Source of the DNA: Alistipes sp.
GTDB taxonomy: Bacteria; Bacteroidota; Bacteroidia; Bacteroidales; Rikenellaceae
Assembly (NCBI GenBank): GCA_017629985.1
Contig: JAGBWD010000022.1
Location: forward strand, 1-64,000
DNA: 64,000 bases
Direction of reading: 5' to 3'
How positions within the stretch are numbered: the first letter of the stretch is position 1; the number at the start of each line of letters is the position of its first letter. A program made the translations under genes and the position numbers. The notes under the pieces are model-generated. The model made no database searches. It worked only from the letters and a program-made list of their open reading frames with translations, and was not told where the DNA came from. Shown here piece by piece: positions 31,477-42,852 of this stretch.

Positions 31477-34233
31477 TTACATTACAATATTAATAATCTT
31501 ACCCTTAACAACGATAATCTTCTTTGGAGCCTTGCCCTCGAGCCACTTCTGCGCACCCTCGGTGGTTACGATATGCTCGGCGATAGCATTCTGCTCCATG
31601 TCGAGGGTATACTCCTGCTTAAAGCGGAGCTTGCCATTTATCATCACAGGGTACTCAAATGAGTTCTCCACGAGATACTCGGCATTGAAGATTGGGAACT
31701 CAGCATCGCATACAGAACTCTCGTGACCCATGGCGTGCCATAGCTCCTCGGCGATATGTGGCGCAAATGGAGCAATGAGAGCTGTCAATGGCTCAAGAAT
31801 CTCGCGCTTCGAGCAATCACCAAGCTCGTTGAGGCAGATCATAAAGGCGGCAACAGAGGTGTTGAACGAGAAGTTCTCAATATCCTCGGATACCTTCTTA
31901 ATGGTCTTGTGGAGGCTCTTTAGCTCGGCTGGTGTAGCCTTCTCGTCATTAACGAGGAACTTGCCATCACGGTTATAGAATTTAGACCACAAGCGGCGTA
32001 GGAACTTGTGTACACCATCAATACCATTTGTATCCCATGGCTTTGACTGCTCCAATGGGCCGAGGAACATCTCATACATACGCAATGTATCTGCACCATA
32101 AGCCTCTACGATGTAGTCAGGGTTCACAACATTGAACATCGACTTTGACATCTTCTCGATAGCCCAGCCGCAGATATACTTGCCATCCTCCAAGATAAAC
32201 TCTGCATCGTGGAACTCTGGGCGCCACTTGCGGAATGCCTCAATGTCGAGGATGTCGTTCTTAACGATGTTCACGTCTACGTGAATCTCCTGTGTCTCAT
32301 ACTCGGCCTTAAGACCTAGAGATACAAACTTGTTGGTGCCAACAACACGATATACGAAGTTGGAGCGACCCTGAATCATACCCTGATTTACGAGCTTCTT
32401 GAATGGCTCCGACTCACATACATAACCCAAGTCATAGAGGAACATGTTCCAGAAACGTGAGTACATAAGGTGTCCTGTAGCATGCTCGATACCTCCTACA
32501 TAGAGGTCTACGTTACGCCAATACTCGTTTGCCTCCTTGCTAACAAGGGCCTTGTCGTTGCGTGGATCCATATAGCGAAGGAAGTATGCCGAAGAGCCTG
32601 CAAAACCTGGCATTGTAGATAGCTCAAATGGATATCCCTCCTCGTTGTGCCACTTCTCCACACGTGCCAAAGGTGGCTCACCCTCCTCGGTAGGGCCGAA
32701 GTTCTCGATAGGTGGTAGTGTGAGAGGTAGCTTATCATCTGTGAGGCGGTATGCCACATCATCCTTGTAGTAGATAGGGAATGGCTCACCCCAGTAACGC
32801 TGGCGTGAGAAGATAGCATCACGAAGGCGGTAGTTTACAAGACGCTTTCCGAGACCACGGTTCTCAACCTCCTTAAACATGAAGTCTATAGCCTCCTTTA
32901 CATCCATGCCATTGATGATGTCGGAGTTGATAAGTTTACCCTCCTTGGCATCGTATGACTCTACCTCAATGTTTCCGCCCTCAACAACAGGGATGATATC
33001 TAGGCCAAAGTGGCGAGCAAAGGCATAGTCGCGTGAGTCGTGTGCAGGAACGGCCATAATAGCACCTGTACCATAACCCGAGAGTACGTAGTCTGAAATG
33101 TAGATAGGAATAGCGTTGCCCGTAAATGGGTTAATAGCGTAAGAGCCAGTCTTTACGCCACTAACACGCTTTGTGTCGGCGATACGCTCACGCTCCGAGC
33201 GGCGCTTTGTCTCTGCGATGTATGCCTCCACAGCCTCGCGGTTATCCTCTGTAGTAAGCTCCGATACCCACTCATGCTCTGGTGCAATGACCATAAACGT
33301 AACGCCATAGATGGTGTCGGGACGTGTGGTGAAGATCTCCAATTTGCGATCCGAGCCTGCTACATCGAAGAATACCTGCGCACCTACCGAGCGACCAATC
33401 CAGTTACGCTGAATCTCCTTCAATGACTCGCTCCACTCTAGGCTCTCAAGGCCATCCAACATACGCTGCGCATAGGCTGTAACACGCAACAACCACTGCT
33501 TCATACGCTTCTGCTCCACAGGGTGACCACCACGAACTGATAGACCCTCCTTAACTTCGTCATTAGCAAGCACAGTGCCTAACGCAGGACACCAGTTTAC
33601 CATGGTGTCGGCGCGGAAGGCGAGACGATAGTTCTGTAGCACCTGCTCGCGCTCTGCCTCTGACATGGCGCACCACTCTGCGGCGGTGAAGGATAGTGCT
33701 GTGGTAGCTGCAGCATCCAGACCCTCGGTACCCTGCTGCTCGAAGTGGTTGATGAGGGCTGTGATAGGCTCTGCCTTCTGGCTCTTGTTGTTATACCAGT
33801 GGTCGAACATCTTGAGGAATGCCCACTGTGTCCAGTGGTAGTACTCTGGCTCGCAGGTACGTACCTCACGTGACCAGTCGAACGAGAAGCCAATCTTGTC
33901 GAGCTGTGAGCGGTAGCGTGCGATATTCTCCTCGGTTGTCACTGCAGGGTGCTGTCCTGTCTGGATAGCATACTGCTCGGCTGGCAAACCAAAGGCATCG
34001 TAGCCCATAGGGTGTAGCACGTTAAATCCCTTCTGTCGCTTATAACGTGAATAGATATCCGATGCTATATATCCTAGTGGGTGACCAACGTGAAGTCCTG
34101 CACCCGATGGATATGGAAACATATCCAAAACATAAAACTTTGGACGCGATGGGTCTACATCTACCTTATAGGTACCCTCCTCGCTCCATCTCTTCTGCCA
34201 CTTCTGTTCGATGGCTTTAAAATTATACTCCAT
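31477..34233 (-). CDS. leuS: Leucyl-tRNA synthetase
   Basis: 918 residues. Class I signature HVGH within [17 protein letters not shown] near residue 45, the KMSKS motif (EKMSKSMFN, about 690), a CP1 editing domain ([41 protein letters not shown]) and a C-terminal anticodon-binding and helical part. The long insert (about 140-185) before the main catalytic motifs is normal for Bacteroidota. It charges tRNA-Leu. It follows the S4-domain gene after 32 bases on the same strand and so lies at the end of the cell-wall gene cluster. Confidence 0.96.
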   Translation of the reverse strand: MEYNFKAIEQKWQKRWSEEGTYKVDVDPSRPKFYVLDMFPYPSGAGLHVGHPLGYIASDIYSRYKRQKGFNVLHPMGYDAFGLPAEQYAIQTGQHPAVTTEENIARYRSQLDKIGFSFDWSREVRTCEPEYYHWTQWAFLKMFDHWYNNKSQKAEPITALINHFEQQGTEGLDAAATTALSFTAAEWCAMSEAEREQVLQNYRLAFRADTMVNWCPALGTVLANDEVKEGLSVRGGHPVEQKRMKQWLLRVTAYAQRMLDGLESLEWSESLKEIQRNWIGRSVGAQVFFDVAGSDRKLEIFTTRPDTIYGVTFMVIAPEHEWVSELTTEDNREAVEAYIAETKRRSERERIADTKRVSGVKTGSYAINPFTGNAIPIYISDYVLSGYGTGAIMAVPAHDSRDYAFARHFGLDIIPVVEGGNIEVESYDAKEGKLINSDIINGMDVKEAIDFMFKEVENRGLGKRLVNYRLRDAIFSRQRYWGEPFPIYYKDDVAYRLTDDKLPLTLPPIENFGPTEEGEPPLARVEKWHNEEGYPFELSTMPGFAGSSAYFLRYMDPRNDKALVSKEANEYWRNVDLYVGGIEHATGHLMYSRFWNMFLYDLGYVCESEPFKKLVNQGMIQGRSNFVYRVVGTNKFVSLGLKAEYETQEIHVDVNIVKNDILDIEAFRKWRPEFHDAEFILEDGKYICGWAIEKMSKSMFNVVNPDYIVEAYGADTLRMYEMFLGPLEQSKPWDTNGIDGVHKFLRRLWSKFYNRDGKFLVNDEKATPAELKSLHKTIKKVSEDIENFSFNTSVAAFMICLNELGDCSKREILEPLTALIAPFAPHIAEELWHAMGHESSVCDAEFPIFNAEYLVENSFEYPVMINGKLRFKQEYTLDMEQNAIAEHIVTTEGAQKWLEGKAPKKIIVVKGKIINIVM

Positions 34234-34265
34234 AAATTCTCTGTTTATTATTTATTATTGTTTAC

Positions 34266-34682
34266 TTATTCGTCATCATCATCTATAAATGCCCCATCAT
34301 CAAAGTAGAAACCCTCCATAAGGGCATCGATATCTCTGCGCTCCTTCTTTGTGGGACGTCCTGTACCGCGGTCGCGGAAGACAAATATTGTCTCGTGAGG
34401 CACGTTGAGCTTATCAAGCTCCTCCTGTGGTGTGCAGTTAAGGCAATATGTTGGGACGTTTTTCGCAGGCTGGCGGCTCGACACAAGCTCCAGAACCTTA
34501 TAGCTATAGGTAACCCTCTCCCTGCGTACCGAGATTCTATCGCCTATCTTCACCTCGCGTGAGGGCTTGGCATAGGCGTCATTCACAAGTACTCTATTTT
34601 GGCGTATGGCATCTGCGGCATCGCTTCGTGTCTTGAAGATGCGTACTGCCCAAAGATATTTATCTAGTCGTATATCGCTCAT
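34266..34682 (-). CDS. S4-domain RNA-binding protein, Hsp15-like
   Basis: 138 residues. S4 RNA-binding fold at the N-terminus: IRLDKYLWAVRIFKTRSDAADAI, VLVNDAYAKPSREVKIGDRISV. The family includes Hsp15, which binds free 50S subunits with stalled peptidyl-tRNA. The C-terminus is acidic (DDGAFIDDDDE). Its ATG overlaps the stop of ftsW by four bases (ATGA), indicating translational coupling with the cell-division gene, followed 32 bases later by leuS. Confidence 0.85.
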   Translation of the reverse strand: MSDIRLDKYLWAVRIFKTRSDAADAIRQNRVLVNDAYAKPSREVKIGDRISVRRERVTYSYKVLELVSSRQPAKNVPTYCLNCTPQEELDKLNVPHETIFVFRDRGTGRPTKKERRDIDALMEGFYFDDGAFIDDDDE

Positions 34683-35917
34683 AATCTGTTTTTAGTCTTT
34701 ACAAATGGCATTCTACTAACGCTCAATATCATGCCCAGTGCCATGGACATAGATAGCAGTGAGGAGCCTCCACGTGAGATTATCGGAAGGGTCTGTCCTG
34801 TCTCGGGGAATAGGTTTACCTGTACGATGATATGCAACATCGCCTGACAGGTGATTAGTAGTCCCAGGCCTGCCGACATAAGTGTCGGAAATGCTGTGAT
34901 GCACTTACGGCATATCTCTATCGCACGGAAGGTAATCCAGAGATATAGTAGCATGAGCATTATAGCTGCTATAGCGCCATACTCCGAGGCAAAGAAGGCA
35001 TAGGCGTAGTCGCTCTCGGGGTGGATAACTACGGCGCGTGATGTGCTATGTCCTGCACCCTCGCCTGTGAGGCCTCCATTGTGTATGGCAATCATGGCAC
35101 GTTGTGTATCCGAGAGCTCGTAGACATACTCTCGGCGGCTATCTGTGAAAAGCTCCATTATCCAGCGTGTGAGGCGCGTGAAGGCTGTGTCACCACGGCC
35201 AATGCCCACCATCGATAGCAGCGAAAGGCCTACAGCCGCTGCGGTAGCTCCCAGACCTATGGTCTTTGCTATTTCGCGCTTTGGCACACGTCCAATATAT
35301 AGCGTAAGCATCGAGGCGAGGGCGATGATTACTGCAGAGGAGATATGTGCTGGTGCAATTACTATGCACGAGATAACCACAGGGCCGAGAAGTGGCCAGG
35401 TGTTCTCCTTGAGAATCTTCCACTGTTTGGGATCCTTCAGGCGGAACGAGGTGGGTATCAACTTAACCTTGTCGATAGTTGCCTGCCTATCTGCCATGCG
35501 CCTAGCAAGCATAAGTATAGTTGCCACCTTGAGAAGCTCCGATGGCTGGAACTGGAATGGGCCTATGGGGAGCCAGCGTGCTGCGCCATTCATCGATGTT
35601 CCCACAAAGTATGTGGCAATGGTAAGCAGTATCGACACCCAGTAGAATACTCCTGCCCAGCGATGATAGAATGTGTAGTTTATCTTGTGCGTGACAAATA
35701 TCACGGGCAGCGACATCACTAGTATCAGCATTATCTGCTGGCGTAGTGATTCGGTTGTGGTGAGGTTTGAGGAGACATCGTAGGCCATCTTTGCTGTTGA
35801 GGAGTATACCACAAGTATAGATATGACGATAAGCACGGCGTAGATAATCCACAACGCGCGGTCACCCTCTAGTATCGGGGTACGTAGTCTCTCTTCGGGT
35901 CTCTCGTTTCTGCCCAT
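34679..35917 (-). CDS. ftsW: Peptidoglycan glycosyltransferase FtsW (SEDS family)
   Basis: About 412 residues from the ATG at 35917 (MGRNERPEERLRTPI), two bases after the murD stop; a longer frame overlaps murD and is rejected. Ten membrane segments. SEDS landmarks: NGAARWLPIGPFQFQPSELLK, an extracellular loop with ALASMLTLYIGRVPKRE, and ESDYAYAFFASEYGAI, then NLFPETGQTLPIISRGGSS. It polymerises lipid II at the division septum with its partner PBP (ftsI here). It lies in the cluster just after murD; murG, which usually follows, is absent. Confidence 0.9.
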   Translation of the reverse strand: MGRNERPEERLRTPILEGDRALWIIYAVLIVISILVVYSSTAKMAYDVSSNLTTTESLRQQIMLILVMSLPVIFVTHKINYTFYHRWAGVFYWVSILLTIATYFVGTSMNGAARWLPIGPFQFQPSELLKVATILMLARRMADRQATIDKVKLIPTSFRLKDPKQWKILKENTWPLLGPVVISCIVIAPAHISSAVIIALASMLTLYIGRVPKREIAKTIGLGATAAAVGLSLLSMVGIGRGDTAFTRLTRWIMELFTDSRREYVYELSDTQRAMIAIHNGGLTGEGAGHSTSRAVVIHPESDYAYAFFASEYGAIAAIMLMLLYLWITFRAIEICRKCITAFPTLMSAGLGLLITCQAMLHIIVQVNLFPETGQTLPIISRGGSSLLSMSMALGMILSVSRMPFVKTKNRL

Positions 35918-35919
35918 TG

Positions 35920-37287
35920 TTATTTGCTTAATATATTTTTTGCTACCCAATCCTTGAACATCCTGCCGCGCTCCTCATAATTTTTGAAGAGGTCGAAGCT
36001 AGCGCATGCAGGAGAGAGAAGAACAGTATCTCCCTCACGAGCCTCCTCGCGTGCGGCAGCCATAGCCTCCTCGAAGCTGTTGCAGTCGCGGATAACAGGT
36101 ACTATATCCGAAAACTCGCGCTTTAGCTTCGCATTATCCACACCCATACATATCAGCGCCTTCACCTTGCGGCGTGCAAACTCCTTCAATGGGGTGTAGT
36201 CATTACCCTTATCTGTGCCACCTGCTATCCACACCGTAGGGCGCTTCATGCTCTCAAGGGCATACCACACAGAGTCTACGTTGGTGGCTTTAGAGTCGTT
36301 AATCCACTCTATGTCGTTGAGCTTTCCTGCTGGCTCTAGACGATGCTCCACAGGTGAGAATTCGTATATAGAGCGTTTTATAACCTTGGGGTCTACGCCT
36401 GCTGCCAAGGTTGCCAATGCGGCAGACATGGCGTTGTACACGTTGTGCATACCCTCAATCTTCATCTTTCGTGTGTCGATGGTTACCGACTTCTTGCCTA
36501 CGGTAGCCGTGAAGGTGTGACCCTCGAGAATAGCATCTCCATCGCCACTAGCAATAGCTGTGTTTATGGCAAAGGGGAGCTGATGTGCGCGTAGGTCATC
36601 GTCCATCTCGGTAAGCATCTGTTGTGTGGTGTCGTCATCTGCCGAGAAGATGAAGTAATCTGTAGCACCCTGGTTCTGCGTGATACGCATCTTCGAGCGT
36701 GCATAATTCTCAAGTTTATAGTCGTAGCGGTCTAGGTGGTCGGGAGTGATGTTGGTGAGTACTCCGATATCGGCCTTGAACTTGAAGCAACCATCTAGCT
36801 GGAAGGAGCTCAACTCCAGCACATGCCAAAAGTATTTGTCGGTTGCTATGGAGTATGCAAAGCTCTCGCCGATGTTGCCTCCTAGCGACACCTTACGTCC
36901 TGCATCAACCATAATCTTGTATATTAGCGATGTGGTTGTGGTCTTGCCATTAGAGCCTGTGATGCATATCGTCTTTGCCACGCCCTTGTAGCGTCCCGCA
37001 AACTCTATCTCCGAGATGATAGGTATGCCGCGCTCGTGGAGCTTTACAACGATAGGCGCACTATCTGGAATGCCTGGTGACTTGATGACCTCACCCGCAT
37101 CAAGGATTCGCTCCTCGGTGTGTTGGCCCTCTTCGTACTCTACGTTCCACTCCTCAAGGCGTGCCTTGAACTTATCTGCAATCTTGCCCTTGTCCGAGAG
37201 AAATACATCAAAACCCTTCTTCTTTGCTAGGATGGCAGAACCATAACCAGAGATGCCACCACCCAAAACTGCTATCTTACGTTTCAT
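35920..37287 (-). CDS. murD: UDP-N-acetylmuramoyl-alanine--D-glutamate ligase
   Basis: 455 residues. Mur ligase ATP site ICITGSNGKTTTTSLIYKI, then NITPDHLDRYDYKLENY, the substrate-binding HRLEPAG and NDSKATNVDSVWYAL. Adds D-glutamate to UDP-MurNAc-L-Ala in the cytoplasm. Located between mraY and ftsW with tiny gaps (45 bases on the mraY side, 2 bases on the ftsW side), as in other bacterial division and cell-wall clusters. Confidence 0.95.
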   Translation of the reverse strand: MKRKIAVLGGGISGYGSAILAKKKGFDVFLSDKGKIADKFKARLEEWNVEYEEGQHTEERILDAGEVIKSPGIPDSAPIVVKLHERGIPIISEIEFAGRYKGVAKTICITGSNGKTTTTSLIYKIMVDAGRKVSLGGNIGESFAYSIATDKYFWHVLELSSFQLDGCFKFKADIGVLTNITPDHLDRYDYKLENYARSKMRITQNQGATDYFIFSADDDTTQQMLTEMDDDLRAHQLPFAINTAIASGDGDAILEGHTFTATVGKKSVTIDTRKMKIEGMHNVYNAMSAALATLAAGVDPKVIKRSIYEFSPVEHRLEPAGKLNDIEWINDSKATNVDSVWYALESMKRPTVWIAGGTDKGNDYTPLKEFARRKVKALICMGVDNAKLKREFSDIVPVIRDCNSFEEAMAAAREEAREGDTVLLSPACASFDLFKNYEERGRMFKDWVAKNILSK

Positions 37288-37331
37288 AATTTGGAGGGAA
37301 TTCTATAAGTTAAACTATATCGAGCTTTATG

Positions 37332-38579
37332 CTACTGAATCTTAAGTGTTATGAGTGTTAGGGCTGCTAGGAGCAACGAGATGATGAAGAAACGCATCAT
37401 AATCTTTGTCTCAAAGAGTCCCTTCTTCTGATAGTGGTGGTGGAGTGGCGACATCAGGAATATGCGGCGACCCTCACCATATTTACGCTTCGTGTATTTG
37501 AAGTATCCCACCTGTATCATCACCGAGAGAGCCTCAACCAAGAATACACCGCAGAGTAGTGGGAGAAGAAGCTCCTTGCGTATGCAAAGTGCAAATACGG
37601 CGATGATACCTCCGATTGTTAGAGAGCCTGTGTCGCCCATGAATATCTGCGCAGGGAAGGAGTTGTACCACAAGAAGCCTATGAGCGCTCCTGCAAAGGC
37701 CGCGGCAAAGACTATCAACTCGCCACTGTTGGGGATATACATTATGTTGAGGTAGTCGGAGTATATGAGGTGTCCCGAGAGGTATGATAATATACCTAGC
37801 ACAAGGACTATCGGAACAGATACTCCTGTGAGTAGTCCATCTATGCCATCGGTGAGATTAGCGCCATTTGACACTGCGGTAATCACAAAGATAGCGATGA
37901 TGATGTAGACTATCCATGCCAAGGTGTCGTTACCCCCTGTGAGTGCCTTATAGTCGAGCATAGTATCCTTGAGGAAGGGGATGGAGGTCTTTGTACTCTT
38001 CTGTGGTGTGGTGCTTACCACCTGCTTCTCGATGTAGCTGCTAACAACCTCTCCAGTCTGAACATCTGTGATGTTGTAGCGTTTGGTCTCAAAGGTCTTC
38101 TCATGTATCACAATATCCTCCGAGAGCCACATCGTAGTTCCCACGATGATGCCCAGACCCACCTGCCCAACAATCTTGAAGCGGCCGTTAAGACCCTCCT
38201 TATTGTGGCGAAAGACCTTGATGTAGTCATCGAGGCCTCCGATAAATCCAAGCCATAGTGTAGAGATGAGCATGAGCTGAATATATACATTCTCCAGGTC
38301 GCCAAAAAGCAACACGGGGATTATCACCGCAAGGATGATGATGATACCACCCATGGTTGGTGTTCCCTTCTTTTGTAGCTGACCCTCGAGGCCTAGGTCG
38401 CGAATCTCCTCGCCAATCTGCTTGCGCTTAAGCATGCGTATTATATGCTTACCAAAGACTATGGCAATGAGCAGTGAGAGGATGATTGCTGCGGCAGAGC
38501 GCACAGAGATATACTCTCCAACACGCATACCTGGGAGGTCGGTGTTTTGGTTGAGATATTCAAAAAGATTATAAAGCAT
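37332..38579 (-). CDS. mraY: Phospho-N-acetylmuramoyl-pentapeptide-transferase
   Basis: 415 residues, ten membrane segments. Characteristic motifs: [54 protein letters not shown] and [15 protein letters not shown] cytoplasmic/periplasmic insertion (about 155-210) is typical of the Bacteroidota version. Makes lipid I in the inner membrane. Follows murE after 43 bases and precedes murD. Confidence 0.96.
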   Translation of the reverse strand: MLYNLFEYLNQNTDLPGMRVGEYISVRSAAAIILSLLIAIVFGKHIIRMLKRKQIGEEIRDLGLEGQLQKKGTPTMGGIIIILAVIIPVLLFGDLENVYIQLMLISTLWLGFIGGLDDYIKVFRHNKEGLNGRFKIVGQVGLGIIVGTTMWLSEDIVIHEKTFETKRYNITDVQTGEVVSSYIEKQVVSTTPQKSTKTSIPFLKDTMLDYKALTGGNDTLAWIVYIIIAIFVITAVSNGANLTDGIDGLLTGVSVPIVLVLGILSYLSGHLIYSDYLNIMYIPNSGELIVFAAAFAGALIGFLWYNSFPAQIFMGDTGSLTIGGIIAVFALCIRKELLLPLLCGVFLVEALSVMIQVGYFKYTKRKYGEGRRIFLMSPLHHHYQKKGLFETKIMMRFFIISLLLAALTLITLKIQ

Positions 38580-38622
38580 AGGGGTTTATTTGTGTTCAGT
38601 GGTTATTAATAGTGTATCTGTG

Positions 38623-40083
38623 TTATTTGATGTGTGTGGCGTCAAATGCTGCACGAATCTCCTCGCGGTCGTCAAAGTGGTGCTTCACGGTGCCTATAAT
38701 CTGATAATCCTCGTGGCCCTTGCCGGCGATAAGTATTATATCCTCGGCATGTGCCAACATCGCTGCGGTGCGTATTGCCTCTCTGCGGTCGGTGATGCGA
38801 AGCCAGTTTTTGGCACTTCCCACCCCTGCAACAACATCATCAAGAATCGCCTCGGGGGCCTCGGTGCGAGGGTTGTCGGATGTGAATATCGCTGTTGTAG
38901 CATACTTCGTGGCTATGGCCGCCATCTCGGGGCGCTTTGTCTTATCTCTGTCGCCACCACATCCACATACCACAAGGAGTCGCTGCTCATCGCGGCGCAC
39001 CTCCTCAATGGTCTGAAGCACATTCTCCAGCGCATCGGGGGTATGGGCATAATCTACAATAGCCATGGTGCGGTCTGGGGCTATGATGGTCTCAAAGCGA
39101 CCAGCTACAGGGACTAGCTTCGAGAGTGTGGTAAGCACCTCTAGCTTGTCGATGCCTAGGAGTGTGGCTGCGGCATATACCGTGGTGAGGTTATAGGCGT
39201 TGAAGCCTCCTGTAAACTTCACCCATACCTCCTGGTTGTCGATATGTAGGAGCATGCCATCGGGGAGCATCTCGATAATCTTGGTGCGGAAGTCAGCCAT
39301 GGAGCGTAACGACAGACGGTAGTGCTTGGCATTGCAGTTTTGAAGCATCACCTCGCCATTGCGGTCATCGATGTTTACCACCGCCCAAGCATCCTTGCCT
39401 AAAGCATCGAAAAATGACTTCTTGGCACGTATATACTCCTTGTATGTGCCGTGGTAGTCGAGGTGGTCGTGTGTGAGGTTGCTAAAGAGCGCACCAGCAA
39501 AGTGGAGGGCCTCGATGCGGTGTTGTGCTGCAGCATGTGAGGATACCTCCATGAAGCAGTAGTCGCAACCCTCATCAACCATCTCGCGCATCATCTTGTT
39601 AAGACGAATGGAGTCGGGGGTGGTGTGCGTAGAGGGTATGCTACGCTCACCAATGCGGTAGATGACAGTGGAGATAAGGCCGGCCTTATAGCCCATCGCC
39701 ATAAACATATCGTAGAGGAGTGTCGCTGTGGTGGTTTTGCCATTGGTGCCTGTGACACCTACAAGGCGTAGCTCCTCGGATGGGTGGTCGTAGAAGGCTG
39801 CTGCGATGTGTGCCATAGCGACATTGCTATCCTCAACAAGGATGTAGCTGATGCCCTCCGTGAGGGTCTCGGGGAGGCTCTCGCAGACGATGGCCGATGC
39901 TCCGCGCTCTATTGCCGAGGCTATGTAGCTATGACCATCGCTCACCGTGCCACGAACAGCAAAGAAGCATGCTCCCTGCTCCACAGCACGTGAGTCGTAT
40001 GTTAGTGACTCTACAATGGGGTTTGTAGAGTTGTGTATCTCTAATACTCGAACATTATCGAGTAGCTCCTGAACTCGTTTCAT
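38623..40083 (-). CDS. murE: UDP-MurNAc-tripeptide synthetase, meso-DAP specific
   Basis: 486 residues. ATP site GVTGTNGKTTTATLLYDM, Lys-carbamate region and the SNLTHDHLDYHGTYKEY motif. The substrate-selecting motif is DNPR (in FTSDNPRTEAPE, about residue 402), which marks meso-diaminopimelate rather than lysine. Consistent with a Gram-negative wall. Lies between the PBP gene (17-base gap) and mraY. Confidence 0.95.
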   Translation of the reverse strand: MKRVQELLDNVRVLEIHNSTNPIVESLTYDSRAVEQGACFFAVRGTVSDGHSYIASAIERGASAIVCESLPETLTEGISYILVEDSNVAMAHIAAAFYDHPSEELRLVGVTGTNGKTTTATLLYDMFMAMGYKAGLISTVIYRIGERSIPSTHTTPDSIRLNKMMREMVDEGCDYCFMEVSSHAAAQHRIEALHFAGALFSNLTHDHLDYHGTYKEYIRAKKSFFDALGKDAWAVVNIDDRNGEVMLQNCNAKHYRLSLRSMADFRTKIIEMLPDGMLLHIDNQEVWVKFTGGFNAYNLTTVYAAATLLGIDKLEVLTTLSKLVPVAGRFETIIAPDRTMAIVDYAHTPDALENVLQTIEEVRRDEQRLLVVCGCGGDRDKTKRPEMAAIATKYATTAIFTSDNPRTEAPEAILDDVVAGVGSAKNWLRITDRREAIRTAAMLAHAEDIILIAGKGHEDYQIIGTVKHHFDDREEIRAAFDATHIK

Positions 40084-40099
40084 AGTTGTATCTCTATTT

Positions 40100-42406
40100 C
40101 TATCTCTCCAAAGAGAGTTCTATCTTCATATTTTCATGAATTGCTCTTCCTGGCGCTAGGCTCTGGCTTCTCACACGGCCACTGCCACGATGTGACACCT
40201 TAAGCCCCGCCTGCTCCAATATGTAGAGAGCATCCGTGAGGCCCATACCTCGCACATCGGGAACCTTGCCCTCCTCAATCTTCACACCCTTAATTATCGT
40301 GTTTTCACCATCTCGCGAAACACTACTCCAGCTCTCACCCTCGCTAGCATCCTTGAGGCTCTTGGCTAACGAGCCAACCTTTGTTACATGCTTGGTCTTG
40401 CCACCCTTTATCGCCTCTGGGGCGTAAGGTGTTGTGGCGCTCTCCACCACAGAGTGTAGCGATGGGTCGTTAGCATAGATATACTCCATGATGTCTGATG
40501 CTACGGGAGCTGATAGGTCGATGCCAAAGTATGTGGGGTTGGTAGGGGTAGCCTGCTTACACACAGCCACCATAATCGTATACTTGGGACTCTCCTGTGG
40601 CATGGTGCAGATGATGGAGCCATAGTAGTAGTTGTCCTCCTTGCCGTTTATGCCGTTGCGCATCTGGATATTGTCGATGCGGCTCTCGCTCACGAAGGTA
40701 CTCCACATCTGCGCAGTACCTGTTTTGCAACCAAAAGGTACTGCCAAATCCTTGAAGTGACGTCCTGTGCGCTCCGAAGCTGCGGCAAGGCAGCTATCCA
40801 AAAGCGAGAGAGTCCTCTTTGAACACATCTTCTCGATAAGTGTCACCACGGGGGTCTCCTCCACAATCTCACCATCGCGCTCTATGCGGTCTACGATGCG
40901 GGGAGCCACCATGCGACCTTCGTTGGCCACACCGTTGTAGAAGGTGAGCATGTGGATAGGTGGTACATCTAGCTCATAGCCGTATGCCATGCGTGGCAGT
41001 CGCGAGCTGGTGCTGCCGCGCTGGTTCCACTCTGGAGTATCAGCCATAGGGAGCTTTCCCTTGCGCTCACCATAAGCCTCAAGGCCTATGTAGTCGTTGA
41101 AACGTAGCTTCGACAAAAAGTCGGTGTATACCTTTGGGTTATCCTTGAATGCCTCGTATATCGCCTTTGCGAAGTATACATTCGAGGAGTGTGCAAAGCC
41201 ATCCTTGAGTGTCACGTAGCCATCGCTATCCTTGCCTGCAGCATCGTGTGAATCCTCAATCTTTGCGGCACCAATCTTCACAGGGTGGTTAGGGCGTGAG
41301 TGTTCGGTGTTTACCTTGGTGTATAGGTCGTAGCCACCAATCTCCAGAAGCGCCATCGCCGAGGCTAGCTTCATTGTTGAACCGGGGCTTATGGCAGTCT
41401 TTAGGGCATGGTTGTTTACACGTTCGCTATATGTTGTGCCACGCTCCGTAGCCGAGCCAAGGCTCACCATGCAGAGCATGTTTCCGGTCTTTACCTCCAT
41501 CACCATCGCCACGCCAAATGAGGCCTTCTGCTGGCGGAGCATGGTGTCGAGACGTGCATGCGCCACACGCTGTAGGCCAGCATCAATGGTGGTTATCACA
41601 TTTGCGCCATTCTCCACAGGACGGTTATCCTTATCCGAAACACGTGTCCAGAAGCCATGTGCTATCCACTGCTCCTTGCTACTACCATCCTTGCCCGCTA
41701 GATGCTGGTTGTAGAGCCCCTCCAAGCCCGTACCTGGAACCTTCACATTGTTTACTACGATGGTGTCGTAGCGGCCAATGGTCTGTCGTGCAATATCTCC
41801 CGAGGGGTAGAGGCGTTTGTCGTTAGGCTGCGCGCTGAAGACATAGCCAATGTTGCCATTGAAGATGGGGAACTTGCGCTTCATCATATTCCACTCGTCA
41901 ATGGTTATGGTGCGCGGAAGAATCTTATACGAGCGGCGCTTCTTCTCCTTACGCTCCCACTCTCTGATAAATATCTTGCGATACTCCTCTGCCGAGATAT
42001 ATTTATATCCATGCTCCGCAGCATCCTCCTTGGTGAAGTGTGAGGCTAGCAGACGCGAGAGGTTTTCGGTATGTTTTAGGTATTTTGCCGTGTCGGCCTC
42101 TATGATACCCTCCGAGCCGAAGTCTAGGAGGATGTTGTAGCGCAGGCTCGATATGGCGAGAGGCTCTCCATCGCGCGAAAATATCGTTCCGCGATGTGCC
42201 TCTATGTCGCTATAGCGATATATGCCGTTCTCCATCACCTCGGCGTTGTGACGCACCGTAGGGCTGAAGGCAATAATCCATACGAAGCACGCCGTAACAC
42301 CCAATCCGCAGAAGATAAGCGAGACATACAACGACTTGATGCGCGATATGATATCGTGCCTCATTGTATGTGGTTTCTGCTCTATCTTTTTCTCTTGTTG
42401 TTCCAT
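40100..42406 (-). CDS. ftsI: Division penicillin-binding protein (FtsI/PBP2-type transpeptidase) with PASTA domain
   Basis: 768 residues. One N-terminal membrane helix (SLYVSLIFCGLGVTACFVWIIAF), PBP dimerisation domain, then transpeptidase domain with SPGSTMK (Ser nucleophile, about 340), the SSN motif in AHSSNVYFAKAI and KTGTAQ (about 560). The last 60 residues form a PASTA domain (VPDVRGMGLTDALYILEQAG). PASTA ends are common in Bacteroidota FtsI. Cross-links septal peptidoglycan with FtsW. Three bases after ftsL and 17 before murE. Confidence 0.93.
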   Translation of the reverse strand: MEQQEKKIEQKPHTMRHDIISRIKSLYVSLIFCGLGVTACFVWIIAFSPTVRHNAEVMENGIYRYSDIEAHRGTIFSRDGEPLAISSLRYNILLDFGSEGIIEADTAKYLKHTENLSRLLASHFTKEDAAEHGYKYISAEEYRKIFIREWERKEKKRRSYKILPRTITIDEWNMMKRKFPIFNGNIGYVFSAQPNDKRLYPSGDIARQTIGRYDTIVVNNVKVPGTGLEGLYNQHLAGKDGSSKEQWIAHGFWTRVSDKDNRPVENGANVITTIDAGLQRVAHARLDTMLRQQKASFGVAMVMEVKTGNMLCMVSLGSATERGTTYSERVNNHALKTAISPGSTMKLASAMALLEIGGYDLYTKVNTEHSRPNHPVKIGAAKIEDSHDAAGKDSDGYVTLKDGFAHSSNVYFAKAIYEAFKDNPKVYTDFLSKLRFNDYIGLEAYGERKGKLPMADTPEWNQRGSTSSRLPRMAYGYELDVPPIHMLTFYNGVANEGRMVAPRIVDRIERDGEIVEETPVVTLIEKMCSKRTLSLLDSCLAAASERTGRHFKDLAVPFGCKTGTAQMWSTFVSESRIDNIQMRNGINGKEDNYYYGSIICTMPQESPKYTIMVAVCKQATPTNPTYFGIDLSAPVASDIMEYIYANDPSLHSVVESATTPYAPEAIKGGKTKHVTKVGSLAKSLKDASEGESWSSVSRDGENTIIKGVKIEEGKVPDVRGMGLTDALYILEQAGLKVSHRGSGRVRSQSLAPGRAIHENMKIELSLER

Positions 42407-42409
42407 CTG

Positions 42410-42850
42410 TTACTTCTCAATTAATCGGCTCTCTTTCGATAGGTCTACCAACTCGATGCCGTGGCTCTTTAGGCGTGCTGTGACCACCTGCTTTGACGAA
42501 AGGCTATAACGCTCCTCCTCCTTGAGTACAGAGCGCTCATGAAGCACCGAAGCATACTTCTCGCGCTGTCTATATTCGCGGTTGGCGTTCAGCGACATGA
42601 AGGTAAGGAATATGCTGAAAAAGCACATTACCGCAATGATGATTAAGTAGCGAAAGTAGGGGAGCTTACCATTGGGGAGTATCTTTCCCGTGGTAATCAT
42701 GGTCAAGGGATTCAGGCTAACCTCCTGTGGCTCCTCCTGGTCCTCGGCAAAGGGGGTATCCTCGTCATGCTCCTCATTGACGATAATCACCTCCTCGTTT
42801 ATGCGGCGTCTCTCATCGTTGTCGTATATCTCTCTATTGTCAAAAGCCAT
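42410..42850 (-). CDS. ftsL: FtsL-like cell-division protein
   Basis: 146 residues: an acidic cytoplasmic N-terminus of about 60 residues (NEEHDEDTPFAEDQEEPQEV), one transmembrane helix (YLIIIAVMCFFSIFLTFMSL), then a periplasmic segment with heptad spacing (REYRQREKYASVLHERSVLKE). FtsL sequences are poorly conserved, so the call rests on the position between rsmH (2 bases) and the division PBP (3 bases), topology and length. It should recruit and activate FtsI/FtsW at the septum. Confidence 0.8.
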   Translation of the reverse strand: MAFDNREIYDNDERRRINEEVIIVNEEHDEDTPFAEDQEEPQEVSLNPLTMITTGKILPNGKLPYFRYLIIIAVMCFFSIFLTFMSLNANREYRQREKYASVLHERSVLKEEERYSLSSKQVVTARLKSHGIELVDLSKESRLIEK

Positions 42851-42852
42851 GG